Of a stretch of 5,573 nt of DNA, positions 1-5,178 are shown one piece after another. Each line of letters begins with the position of its first letter. Within the stretch, counting starts at the first letter, position 1. Position numbers and translations under genes: made by a program. The stretch is from contig CABRWN010000139.1 of NCBI GenBank assembly GCA_902474645.1, positions 1 to 5,573 on the forward strand. Direction: 5' to 3'. The notes below the pieces were generated by a model. The model was given only the letters and a program-made list of their open reading frames with translations, had not been told where the DNA came from and searched no databases. This stretch comes from an uncultured Collinsella sp. (GTDB lineage Bacteria > Actinomycetota > Coriobacteriia > Coriobacteriales > Coriobacteriaceae).

Positions 1-289
1 CTACGCAGCAAACATTTTTGAGCCCCGCGCCGCGCAGCACCTCGAGCGTCGGCATACCGCTCGTGCGGCTCGGCTCACCGTCATCGCTCTGGCGTTCGCG
101 TCCATCGACCAAAATCCACGCGGGAACATTGTGTCGAGCGTCGTAATGACGCTTGCGAACCATCTCGATAAAGGCATTCGCCTCATCCTCGGACTCAATA
201 TGGACCAGCTGGGCAATAAACCGGCTCTTGCGGTCCACAAACTCGCCCGAAGCCTCAATATTCGATTGCAGAGTAAAATAGCTGTCCAA
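1..289 (-). CDS. yigZ: YigZ/IMPACT family protein (UPF0029), N-terminal part, cut by window edge
   Basis: The first 96 codons of a YigZ-like protein are seen; the rest lies beyond position 1. Visible motifs are DRKSRFIAQL (residues 19-28), KRHYDARHN (46-54, with the family histidines), SDDGEPSRTSGMPTLEVL (68-85) and the start of the next strand, LKNVCCV (90-96). These match the N-terminal IMPACT domain in order and spacing, although the usual glycine after SDDGEPS is arginine here. Full-length YigZ proteins are about 200 residues with a C-terminal DUF1949 domain. The family is linked to translation and stress responses in eukaryotes (IMPACT), but the bacterial role is not well defined. I chose TTG at 289-287 as start because GAGGGG (300-295) lies 5 nt upstream and an in-frame TGA lies just before it (301-299). 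A longer open frame over the same bases (stop at 3-1) gives arginine-rich low-quality sequence and is a shadow. Confidence 0.88.
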   Translation of the reverse strand, partial: MDSYFTLQSNIEASGEFVDRKSRFIAQLVHIESEDEANAFIEMVRKRHYDARHNVPAWILVDGRERQSDDGEPSRTSGMPTLEVLRGAGLKNVCCV

Positions 290-294
290 CAAAG

Positions 295-300
295 CCCCTC
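295..300 (-). promoter_or_regulatory. Shine-Dalgarno site of the yigZ-like gene
   Basis: GAGGGG on the minus strand sits 5 nt before TTG at 289-287. It overlaps the TGA that closes the same frame upstream, so this TTG is the only well-supported start. The neighbouring TTG at 292-290 would leave only 2 nt of spacing. Confidence 0.6.
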
Positions 301-302
301 AA

Positions 303-456
303 CAGAATAAAGCGCGGCAACAAACAGCCTCAATAATACGGCAAAGGCCGTACCGATAATCCCGGCAACTAGAACGGCAACGCCGATGACCAGGCAAAAA
401 CAGCGAGACGCCAAGAACGGAACCGCCGATGATTCCGTCAACGAAAGCGAGAACCC
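303..456 (-). pseudogene. Possible remnant of a small membrane-protein ORF
   Basis: Upstream of yigZ, two minus-strand frames read as hydrophobic peptide one after the other. From about 454 to 395 one frame gives VLAFVDGIIGGSVLGVSLFL. From about 400 to 303 another gives IGVAVLVAGIIGTAFAVLLR and LFVAALYSV. Together they resemble two glycine/valine-rich membrane segments joined across a frameshift near the T5 run at about 399-403. No start codon with a good Shine-Dalgarno site was found, and the second frame runs on as shadow sequence inside yigZ. I do not recognise a family. The hydrophobicity could be chance composition. A 99-nt hairpin abuts the 5' side, so an insertion that broke a gene is possible but unproven. 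Confidence 0.2.
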
Positions 457-549
457 GTCAGCGCGAGCAAGGTGCCTTGAAAGCCGAGGGCATTGACCTT
501 ATGGTCCTGCCCGAAGGCTTGAAAGGCAGATTGCCGCGCTGACGGGTTC
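451..549. repeat. 99-nt long imperfect hairpin (palindromic element)
   Basis: Outer arms 451-465 (GAACCCGTCAGCGCG) and 535-549 are a perfect 15-bp inverted repeat. Pairing continues inward: 467-470 with 531-534, 473-478 with 523-528, 481-485 with 516-520, 488-492 with 508-512, and 495-498 with 503-506. The terminal loop is TTAT (499-502). About 39 pairs form, interrupted by small internal loops and one bulge. Read as plus-strand RNA, the internal loop at 479-480/521-522 is a tandem G-A/A-G mismatch, which is often stable in RNA. There is no T-run after the stem on either strand, so it is not a standard intrinsic terminator. It lies between the 3' end of rnpB and yigZ, both on the minus strand. 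It may be a dispersed palindromic repeat or MITE, or a structured RNA or processing element; the sequence alone does not decide. Confidence 0.75.
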
Positions 550-564
550 GCAGCGTCAACTTAG

Positions 565-931
565 TTGCTGAGTGGGCCTATAAGCCGGGTTCTGTCGTGA
601 ACGGTCATTTATCTTGTCTGCACGTTACCGTGCAGCTCCACGCACGCTACCCGAACGCGGACCGGGCCGGCCCATAGCGTTCCTATTCGCGCTTGCTCCG
701 GATGGGGCTTGCCAAGCCGCCGTGTTACCACGACGCTGGTGGTCTCTTACACCACCGTTTCAGCTTTTCCCTTTACGCCCTGCGGCGCAGGTGGGAGTCT
801 TCTTTTCTGCGGCGCTTTCCGTCGGATCACTCCGCCCGGCCGTTAGCCGGCATCCCGCCCTCTGGAGCCCGGACTTTCCTCACGCGTGCTGCAAGCAGCA
901 CATCGCGCGACCGTCTGGCCCACTCAGCAGT
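565..931 (-). ncRNA. rnpB: RNase P RNA (bacterial A type)
   Basis: This is the catalytic RNA of ribonuclease P, which with the RnpA protein cuts the 5' leader from pre-tRNAs. The conserved core is clear on the minus strand. GAGGAAAGTCCGGGCTCC (881-864) is the 5' P4 region. GAAACGGTGGTGTAAGAGACC matches the central conserved region (about 761-741). GGCAAGCCCCATCCGGAG precedes the P15 region with its GGT. ACAGAACCCGGCTTATAGG (595-577) is the 3' P4 strand. The ends pair as helix P1: TGCTGAGTGGGCC (929-917) with GGCCCACTCAGCA (578-566), 13 perfect base pairs, which fixes both ends closely. At about 367 nt it has normal length for the class. The exact 3' end may differ by a few bases. Open frames crossing this region are spurious. 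Confidence 0.97.
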
Positions 932-936
932 GCAAG

Positions 937-963
937 AGTGTAGCACACCGTTGCCGCAGGCAA
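937..963 (-). promoter_or_regulatory. rnpB promoter, extended -10 type
   Basis: On the minus strand, TGCTACACT gives an extended -10 (TGn followed by TACACT, 942-937). TTGCCT (963-958) is a possible -35 with a short 15-nt spacer, as extended -10 promoters can tolerate. The predicted start at about A931 is 2 nt before the first paired base of the RNase P P1 helix at 929, so the promoter and RNA end agree. Confidence 0.6.
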
Positions 964-1210
964 TGGCACAACACAAGCGTTCGACACGATAAACCAAGAA
1001 CCACGCCATGCAGTACAATAAGCATGTCGATGGGCAACGTCGTCAGTCGAGACGCGACCGCGCTCCGCGCCCCTCCGTCTACTCGGTGCGTTCCCGCCTC
1101 CTCCCCGAGGCGGGATGTCGGCATTTTTCATGCACCGACAACCAAATAGCAAACAGACAACCCGGGCAGCATTGCGCACGGGTAACATCGCGCGCCTCAG
1201 CAGCAAATGC
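943..1210. other. Spacer between rpsA terminator and rnpB, no gene seen
   Basis: Only short, arginine- and cysteine-rich open frames without convincing starts cross this stretch on either strand, and none resembles a protein family. It contains the rnpB -35 side, two adjacent inverted repeats at 1092-1140 (listed separately) and a weak inverted repeat ACCCG/CGGGT (1160-1164 and 1179-1183). The weak repeat could be a second, minor terminator for rpsA. I see no tRNA or mobile element. Confidence 0.5.
1092..1140. repeat. Two adjacent inverted repeats
   Basis: The first is a perfect 9-bp stem, TCCCGCCTC (1092-1100) with GAGGCGGGA (1107-1115), and a 6-nt loop. Immediately after it, TGTCGG (1116-1121) pairs with CCGACA (1135-1140). 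A T5 run (1124-1128) lies in the loop of the second stem. On the plus strand, the first stem followed 8 nt later by T5 resembles a poor terminator, but no plus-strand gene ends here. Function unknown. Confidence 0.5.
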
Positions 1211-1244
1211 AAAAAGGGACCCGTCCATTGCGGACGGATCCCTT
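1211..1244 (-). terminator. Rho-independent terminator of rpsA
   Basis: On the minus strand, a 13-position stem (1244-1232 with 1226-1214, one A/C-position mismatch at 1238/1220) closes a 5-nt loop. It runs directly into TTTTT (1215-1211). It begins 23 nt after the rpsA stop codon and is the clearest terminator in the window. Confidence 0.92.
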
Positions 1245-1267
1245 AAACAAGTGATCGTCAAACCGAT

Positions 1268-2434
1268 TTACTCGGCGTCGGTCTCCTCGTCCTTCTTCTC
1301 GGAAGGCAGCGGGGTAACCTCGATCTCGACGCCCAGAGTCTCAGCAGCAGACTTCATGGACAGGGAGATACGACGACGGTCGAGGTCGATCTCCATGACC
1401 TTGACCTGAACCTTGTCGCCCACATGGGTGACCTGAGAAGGCTGATCGACGTGCTTGTTGGCCATCTCGGAGATGTGCACCAGGCCCTCGATGCCCTCGC
1501 CCAGATCGACGAAAGCGCCGAACGGGACAAGCTTGGTCACAGTGCCCTCGACAATAGCGCCGACGGGGTACTTCTTGACCAGTGCGCGCCACGGATCCTC
1601 GGTGGTCTGCTTGAGACCCAGGGAGATGCGCTCGCGGTTGAGGTCGACGTCGAGAACCTCGACCTCGACCTCCTGGCCGACCTTGACAACCTCGGAAGGA
1701 TGGTTGACGTGGTTCCAAGAGAGCTCGGAGATGTGGATAAGGCCGTCGATACCGCCGAGGTCGACGAAGGCGCCGAAGTCGACGATGGAGGAAACGGTGC
1801 CCTGGAGACGCATGCCAGACTTGAGCTTGGACAGGATCTCGGAGCGCTCGGCCTTACGGGACTCCTCGAGCACGACGCGACGGGAGAGGACAACGTTGTT
1901 GCGGTTGCGGTCCATCTCGATGACGCGGGCCTCGATGTGAGTGCCCATGTAAGAGGTGAGGTCCTTGACGCGACGGAGGTCGACGAGGGAAGCAGGCAGG
2001 AAGCCACGCAGGCCGATGTCGAGGATCAGGCCGCCCTTGACAACCTCGATAACCTCGCCCTCGACGTTCTCGCCGGAGTTGAACTTCTCCTCGATGCAGT
2101 TCCAAGCACGCTCGTACTCGGCACGCTTCTTGGACAGGACCAGACGACCGTCCTTGTCCTCCTTCTGGAGAACCAGAGCCTCGATGGGATCACCGAGTGC
2201 AACGATGTCTGCAGGGTTAGCGTCCTTGCGGATGGACAGCTCGCGGACCGGGATAACGCCCTCGGACTTGAATCCGATGTCAACGAGCACCTCGTCATGC
2301 TCGATCTTAACGACAGTGCCGTTAACGAGATCGCCCTCATCAAAGTCGGTAATCGTACCGTCGATGAGGTTGTTCATCTCCTCCTCGTTGACATCGTCAA
2401 GAGAGAAAATGGACGAGTTCTGAATCTCACTCAA
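1268..2434 (-). CDS. rpsA: 30S ribosomal protein S1
   Basis: S1 binds mRNA on the 30S subunit and helps start translation. The 388-residue protein has four S1 RNA-binding (OB-fold) repeats at about residues 34-104, 120-186, 207-276 and 292-362. Repeats 3 and 4 are the most canonical, with FGAFVDLG at 220-227 and 305-312 and GLIHISEL / GLVHISEM after them. Repeats 1 and 2 are more divergent, as is usual for the ribosome-binding half. An acidic N-terminus (1-34) and a charged tail (about 363-388, ending SEKKDEETDAE) flank the repeats. The six-repeat form of E. coli is about 557 residues; four repeats are typical of many Gram-positives. The start is TTG at 2434-2432, 7 nt after AAAGGGG (2448-2442). 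A terminator follows, so it appears to be transcribed alone. The long plus-strand open frame over it is a codon-bias shadow. Confidence 0.97.
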   Translation of the reverse strand: MSEIQNSSIFSLDDVNEEEMNNLIDGTITDFDEGDLVNGTVVKIEHDEVLVDIGFKSEGVIPVRELSIRKDANPADIVALGDPIEALVLQKEDKDGRLVLSKKRAEYERAWNCIEEKFNSGENVEGEVIEVVKGGLILDIGLRGFLPASLVDLRRVKDLTSYMGTHIEARVIEMDRNRNNVVLSRRVVLEESRKAERSEILSKLKSGMRLQGTVSSIVDFGAFVDLGGIDGLIHISELSWNHVNHPSEVVKVGQEVEVEVLDVDLNRERISLGLKQTTEDPWRALVKKYPVGAIVEGTVTKLVPFGAFVDLGEGIEGLVHISEMANKHVDQPSQVTHVGDKVQVKVMEIDLDRRRISLSMKSAAETLGVEIEVTPLPSEKKDEETDAE

Positions 2435-2438
2435 AGGT

Positions 2439-2462
2439 GGACCCCTTTCGAACTACGGGGCC
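2439..2462 (-). promoter_or_regulatory. Leader hairpin that could hide the rpsA Shine-Dalgarno site
   Basis: In the rpsA leader, GGCCCC (2462-2457) can pair with GGGG and CC (2445-2442 and 2440-2439), leaving a one-base bulge and an 11-nt loop. The GGGG arm is the core of the Shine-Dalgarno site (AAAGGGG, 2448-2442), 7 nt before the TTG start. S1 represses its own translation through a structured leader in E. coli, so a comparable control is plausible, but this is inference from base pairing only. Confidence 0.4.
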
Positions 2463-2538
2463 CCGATTGCTAGGACCTACAGAAGGGTGCGACAAGCACA
2501 CAACGTTTAGGAACACTCGGGAGCCGACAGATACTAAT

Positions 2539-2568
2539 GTGACGCTTATGCAATCACGTTCGTATAGG
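2539..2568 (+). promoter_or_regulatory. Candidate promoter for the HAD gene
   Basis: Plus strand GTGACG (2539-2544), 18-nt spacer, TATAGG (2563-2568). Both boxes match about 4 of 6 consensus bases. If real, its -10 overlaps the -10 of the opposing rpsA promoter candidate, and the HAD transcript has a leader of about 175 nt. Weak evidence. Confidence 0.25.
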
Positions 2569-2594
2569 TTACGGGGAAATGAGTTCGATTTCAA
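2566..2594 (-). promoter_or_regulatory. Candidate rpsA promoter
   Basis: Minus strand TTGAAA (2594-2589), 17-nt spacer, TAACCT (2571-2566). The -35 matches 5 of 6 consensus bases; the -10 is weaker. It would give a leader of roughly 125 nt. The surrounding 2530-2740 stretch is noticeably more AT-rich than the flanking genes, as expected for a regulatory region. Confidence 0.35.
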
Positions 2595-2737
2595 GCGTGA
2601 ACTGCGATTTTTTACTCGTGTGGAGACTTTTTCGTAATCTTATGAACACACGTCTCCGCAACTTGACGATAACCAGCCAGGCATTCGGCTTTGGGGTAAA
2701 GTATCCGGAGCCAACGATTCTAGATCGATTTTTCGAG

Positions 2738-2742
2738 AAAGG
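2738..2742 (+). promoter_or_regulatory. Shine-Dalgarno site that sets the HAD gene start
   Basis: AAAGG lies 7 nt before GTG at 2750. It favours this start over the in-frame ATG at 2579, which has only a badly spaced GGGGAA before it. Confidence 0.65.
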
Positions 2743-2749
2743 TGCCCGC

Positions 2750-3508
2750 GTGCTCAAAGCAGTCGTTTTCGATATGGACGAGACGCTTCTCAGCATCAAC
2801 CTCAACGCGTTCATCCTTCGCTATTTTAAGGATGTCTCTTCGATGCTCGCGGATATCGGGCGCCGCAGCCGCGGTGGCACGATGGCACGCCTCGGCACCA
2901 TCCTGGTCGACCTCAACGCCAATCGCCGCAGCGGCACGGACAACCGCACCAATCTTGAGTTTTACCAAGAAGAGGTCGAGCGCCGATGCGGGATCCGCCT
3001 CTCCGATCCCCTCATCTACGAGGCGTTTACCTACTATGACCGCGAAGTTCTTCCGTACAAGAACGACGATGTCATTAACGCCCACGCCATGCCGGGCGCA
3101 CACGCCGCGCTCCAGGCCGTACAGGACGCAGGGCTGCGTTGCGCGCTCTTTACCAACCCCAGCTTTCCCCAGGGGGCCATCGAGTGCCGCATGGGTTGGG
3201 GCGACCTGGCCGACGCTCCCTTTGAGCTCGTCACGCACATGGGAAACACCACCCGCTGCAAGCCCGATGCCACCTACTATCTAGAGCAGCTGCAGGTCAT
3301 GGGACTCGAGCCGCACGAGGTCCTTATGGTGGGCAACGATCCCAAACGCGACTTCCCCAGCCCCGCCTGCGGCATTCAAACCGCCTATGTTGGCCAGGGA
3401 AAACCCGGCCGAGCCACCTGGCACGGAACCATGGAAGACTTCGCCCGCGACTTTAACGCCGTAGTAGAAGCCTTCTACGAACACCAAGTAGCCAACGAAC
3501 TGTCGTAG
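2750..3508 (+). CDS. HAD-superfamily hydrolase (probable phosphatase)
   Basis: The 252-residue product has the full set of haloacid dehalogenase motifs. Motif I is FDMDETLL (7-14; nucleophile D8, general acid/base D10). Motif II is LFTNPS (133-138, T135). Motif III is the lysine of RCKPDA (K171). Motif IV is MVGNDPKRDF (193-202, D197 and D201), which holds Mg2+. The roughly 110 residues between motifs I and II form an inserted cap, so it fits the subfamily I (C1 cap) layout. Such enzymes remove phosphate from small metabolites via an aspartyl-phosphate; the substrate cannot be told from sequence. No signal peptide or membrane segment, so cytoplasmic. The start is GTG 2750, chosen because a Shine-Dalgarno site precedes it and motif I begins a few residues later, as is usual. 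The frame stays open to ATG 2579, but that stretch is AT-rich and unlike coding sequence. It diverges from rpsA and converges on the desulfidase. Confidence 0.9.
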   Translation: MLKAVVFDMDETLLSINLNAFILRYFKDVSSMLADIGRRSRGGTMARLGTILVDLNANRRSGTDNRTNLEFYQEEVERRCGIRLSDPLIYEAFTYYDREVLPYKNDDVINAHAMPGAHAALQAVQDAGLRCALFTNPSFPQGAIECRMGWGDLADAPFELVTHMGNTTRCKPDATYYLEQLQVMGLEPHEVLMVGNDPKRDFPSPACGIQTAYVGQGKPGRATWHGTMEDFARDFNAVVEAFYEHQVANELS

Positions 3509-3528
3509 CCAATAGAACATCAAACGCG

Positions 3529-3593
3529 GTTGCGGTGAAATAGTTCCTAATTGGAGCCTCTCGGGGAGAATCTAGGAACTATCTCGCCGCAAC
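3529..3593. repeat. REP-like palindrome between convergent genes
   Basis: Arms of 21 nt (3529-3549 and 3573-3593) are inverted repeats with 19 of 21 Watson-Crick matches. The two exceptions (3536 and 3539) still pair as G-U or A-C type depending on the strand. The loop is 23 nt. Arm ends read GTTGCGG and CCGCAAC. It begins 20 nt after the HAD stop and ends 8 nt before the desulfidase stop on the other strand. No T-run follows on either side, so it is not a classic terminator. It could still block or protect both transcript ends. The near-perfect arms suggest a dispersed intergenic repeat family. Confidence 0.75.
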
Positions 3594-3601
3594 TTAATTA
3601 A

Positions 3602-4907
3602 CTAACAAATTTCAGTCTTGCCAATCATGATATTGAGGATCTCGACGTCGGTGTCCTTCATACCCACACGACCCACATAGCCCATACTGGCGATTGTCTG
3701 CTCAACGGTATCCTGGATCAGGCCCTCGCCGGCGCGGAAGCCGCGACCCTGCATAGCCATATCGTGGCCCAGAATCGCCGCATCAACGGCAGCCGAGATC
3801 TTGGCGGCACAGCTCGCCTTGGCGCCGTCGCACACGATGCCGCCCACGTTGCCAAGCGTATTCGAGACCGTCGCGCCAATCTGTTCGCGCGTGCCACCGC
3901 ACAGCCAGGTAATCGCAGCGCCGGCGCCGCACGCAGCGCAAATAGCACCGCAAAACGCCGAGAGAGCACCAATATAGCTCTTGATATGCACGGCGATAAG
4001 ATCGGACAGCATCACGGCGCGCACCAGACGCTCGTGGTCGCAACGCAGGTACTCGGCATACTCCATGACGGGCAATGCGCAGGTAATGCCCTGATTGCCC
4101 GAGCCGCACACAATGGCGACCGGCAGCGCGGGCGTCGGACCCGGCGGCCGCACGGGCACGGGCACGGCAGGCGACGTCATCGGCACGAGCACCCAGCAGC
4201 GTACGACCAACCTCGGCGCCCCAAGCGTGCGCAAGGCCCTCGGCACTGATTGCGCCATTCAGCTCAATCTGAAGCTCAACGGCAGCGCGGGCGTCATCGA
4301 TGTCGCCGTCCTCGATAAAGTCGATGATGGTCTCAATCGACATGGGCGTGTCCGCGCTATCCGCCGCACGCTCGGCCACCACGCGCTCGGCGCAGGCGGC
4401 ACACTCCCCCGCCGACTTGCCGCATACCGGAATACCATCGAGCGTATGGCACGTGACATTGGTGTGGTGGTCGGTAATCTCGACGACCGCGGTATGGCCC
4501 CCGGCCGTCGCAGTCACCTTGATGTAGAGGTTGGGCACACCTTCGACAAGCGACACATCGCAGTAGCCGGCGTCGGCGAGGAGCTCGGCCACGCGAGCGC
4601 GGTCTTCATCGTTAACGCTCTCGAGCACCTCGAGCGCGCTCTTAGCGTCGCCGCCCACGGCACCCAGCACGGCCGCGGCCTCAATACCGTGCATACCGCC
4701 CGAGTTGGGCACGGTCACGCTCTTGACGTTCTTGATGATGTTGCCCGAGCAGGCAACATCCATATGATCGGGCTCGCAACCGAGCGTCTGGCTCGCCAGC
4801 GCCGCTGCATAGGCAACGGCAATGGGCTCGGTACAGCCGAGCGCGCAGACAAGCTCGCGGTTCAAAACATCGCAAAACGCGGCATCACGGATGGAATCGG
4901 TAGGCAT
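3602..4907 (-). pseudogene. cyuA: CyuA/YhaM-type cysteine desulfidase (serine dehydratase alpha family), frameshifted
   Basis: This family (UPF0597, L-cysteine desulfidase CdsB/CyuA) uses an iron-sulfur cluster to break L-cysteine into pyruvate, sulfide and ammonia. The start is ATG 4907-4905, 6 nt after AGGAG. The first 260 codons read in one frame: ALGCTEP (22-28, Cys25 as in the archaeal enzyme), CSGNIIKNVKSVTVPNSGG (53-71), GLAHAWGAEVGRTLL (224-238), AAAGSDAR (253-260). The rest is in another frame from about 4126 to the TAG at 3604-3602 (174 residues): LPVAIVCGSGNQGIT, GGIVCDGAKASCAAK, and the C-terminal helices. Between GSDA and LPV only CGCG remains, where relatives have about six residues (R-M-G-G-x-x). 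An out-of-frame loss of about 14 bp, or an assembly error, explains it. Joined, the two parts give about 434 residues, close to the family's usual 430-440. As written the product is a truncated 374-residue protein lacking the second half and its cluster cysteines. Confidence 0.88.
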
Positions 4908-4961
4908 AGGTATCTCCTGCTTGCATAACGGGCTGGGCTCTCAAAAAAGTTAGCTCCTTTA

Positions 4962-4981
4962 TTTGATAACAATGCATCAAA
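4962..4981. promoter_or_regulatory. Operator-like inverted repeat TTTGAT-N8-ATCAAA
   Basis: A perfect 6-bp inverted repeat with an 8-nt centre lies 55-74 nt upstream of the desulfidase start, over its weak -10 candidate. Its size fits a dimeric regulator. In E. coli the homologous gene is controlled by an Lrp-family activator, but nothing here shows which protein would bind. Confidence 0.35.
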
Positions 4982-5080
4982 AACCGCAACCATGGTTCCG
5001 GCGGACGGCGCTCAAGCGCAAACTGACGACATTCATTCACGAGAAGCCAGTCTTGTTGCCTGCTAAAGCGTTTGACCAAA

Positions 5081-5096
5081 AAACGCTCGAGCGTTT
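5081..5096. promoter_or_regulatory. Perfect 16-bp palindrome AAACGCTCGAGCGTTT, candidate operator
   Basis: The palindrome is centred on TCGA. A further half-site AGCGTTT occurs at 5067-5073, so three copies of the 7-bp half-site lie within 30 bp. The even length and central CpG resemble operators of LacI-family repressors. It lies 83-98 nt upstream of rpiB and 174-189 nt from the desulfidase start, so rpiB is the likelier target. Function is inferred. Confidence 0.5.
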
Positions 5097-5178
5097 ACGC
5101 AAAAGTCGCGCTATCATGCAGTCGAACGCGGTAAACACCTTTAGCATTTGCGCCGCACAGACCAGAGAGGAACCATCC

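Larger units (their letters stand above)
4908..5178. other. Divergent regulatory region between cyuA-like gene and rpiB
   Basis: No convincing gene. A minus-strand open frame (5079-4885, TTG start, no Shine-Dalgarno site) overlaps the start of the desulfidase. A plus-strand frame is open in phase with rpiB from about 4972. Both look like chance. The region holds two palindromes (listed separately), AGGAG before the desulfidase start (4917-4913), and GAGAGG before rpiB (5165-5170). TATCAT at 5112-5117 is a possible plus-strand -10, but I find no good -35 for it. For the minus strand, TTGCGG (4989-4984) and TATCAA (4968-4963) are a weak pair with only 15 nt between them. Confidence 0.45.

Noticed and set aside
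1..441. 146-residue minus-strand ORF from TTG 441 to stop at 3-1
   Set aside because: From about 289 downward it is out of frame with the clear YigZ sequence. Only its hydrophobic first third is kept, as a doubtful remnant.
429..542. 37-residue plus-strand ORF through the 99-nt hairpin (ATG 429, stop 540-542)
   Set aside because: It reads like a protein in part (GIDLMVLPEG), but the base sequence is dictated by hairpin symmetry, other frames there are also open, and no good ribosome site precedes it.
614..943. Open frames on both strands across the RNase P RNA
   Set aside because: The region is fully explained by conserved RNase P RNA sequence and structure.
1008..1409. 133-residue plus-strand ORF spanning the spacer, the terminator and the 3' end of rpsA
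   Set aside because: It crosses a strong terminator and antisense rpsA, has low-quality composition and no family match.
1424..2473. 349-residue open frame on the plus strand opposite rpsA
   Set aside because: It is exactly antisense to rpsA, rich in D, L, V and E from mirrored codon bias, and has no family resemblance or Shine-Dalgarno site. rpsA is certain, so this is a shadow.
2579..2749. 57-codon N-terminal extension of the HAD protein from ATG 2579
   Set aside because: The stretch is AT-rich, resembles no HAD N-terminus and has a poorly spaced ribosome site, whereas GTG 2750 has a good one right before motif I.
3529..3593. Bidirectional intrinsic terminator
   Set aside because: The stem is strong, but no T-run follows on either strand, so it was listed as a REP-like repeat instead.
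3764..4928. Long plus-strand open frames (161 and 277 residues) opposite the desulfidase
   Set aside because: They are antisense to a clearly conserved protein and are histidine/arginine/glycine-rich shadows of high-GC codons.
4885..5079. 64-residue minus-strand ORF overlapping the start of the desulfidase gene
   Set aside because: TTG start without a Shine-Dalgarno site, no recognisable domain, and it runs through the promoter region. It could be a real leader peptide, but nothing supports it.
4972..5178. In-frame N-terminal extension of RpiB, open from about ATG 4972
   Set aside because: RpiB proteins start at MKIxxGxDH, and GAGAGG precedes ATG 5179. The extension has no family counterpart and covers the regulatory palindromes.
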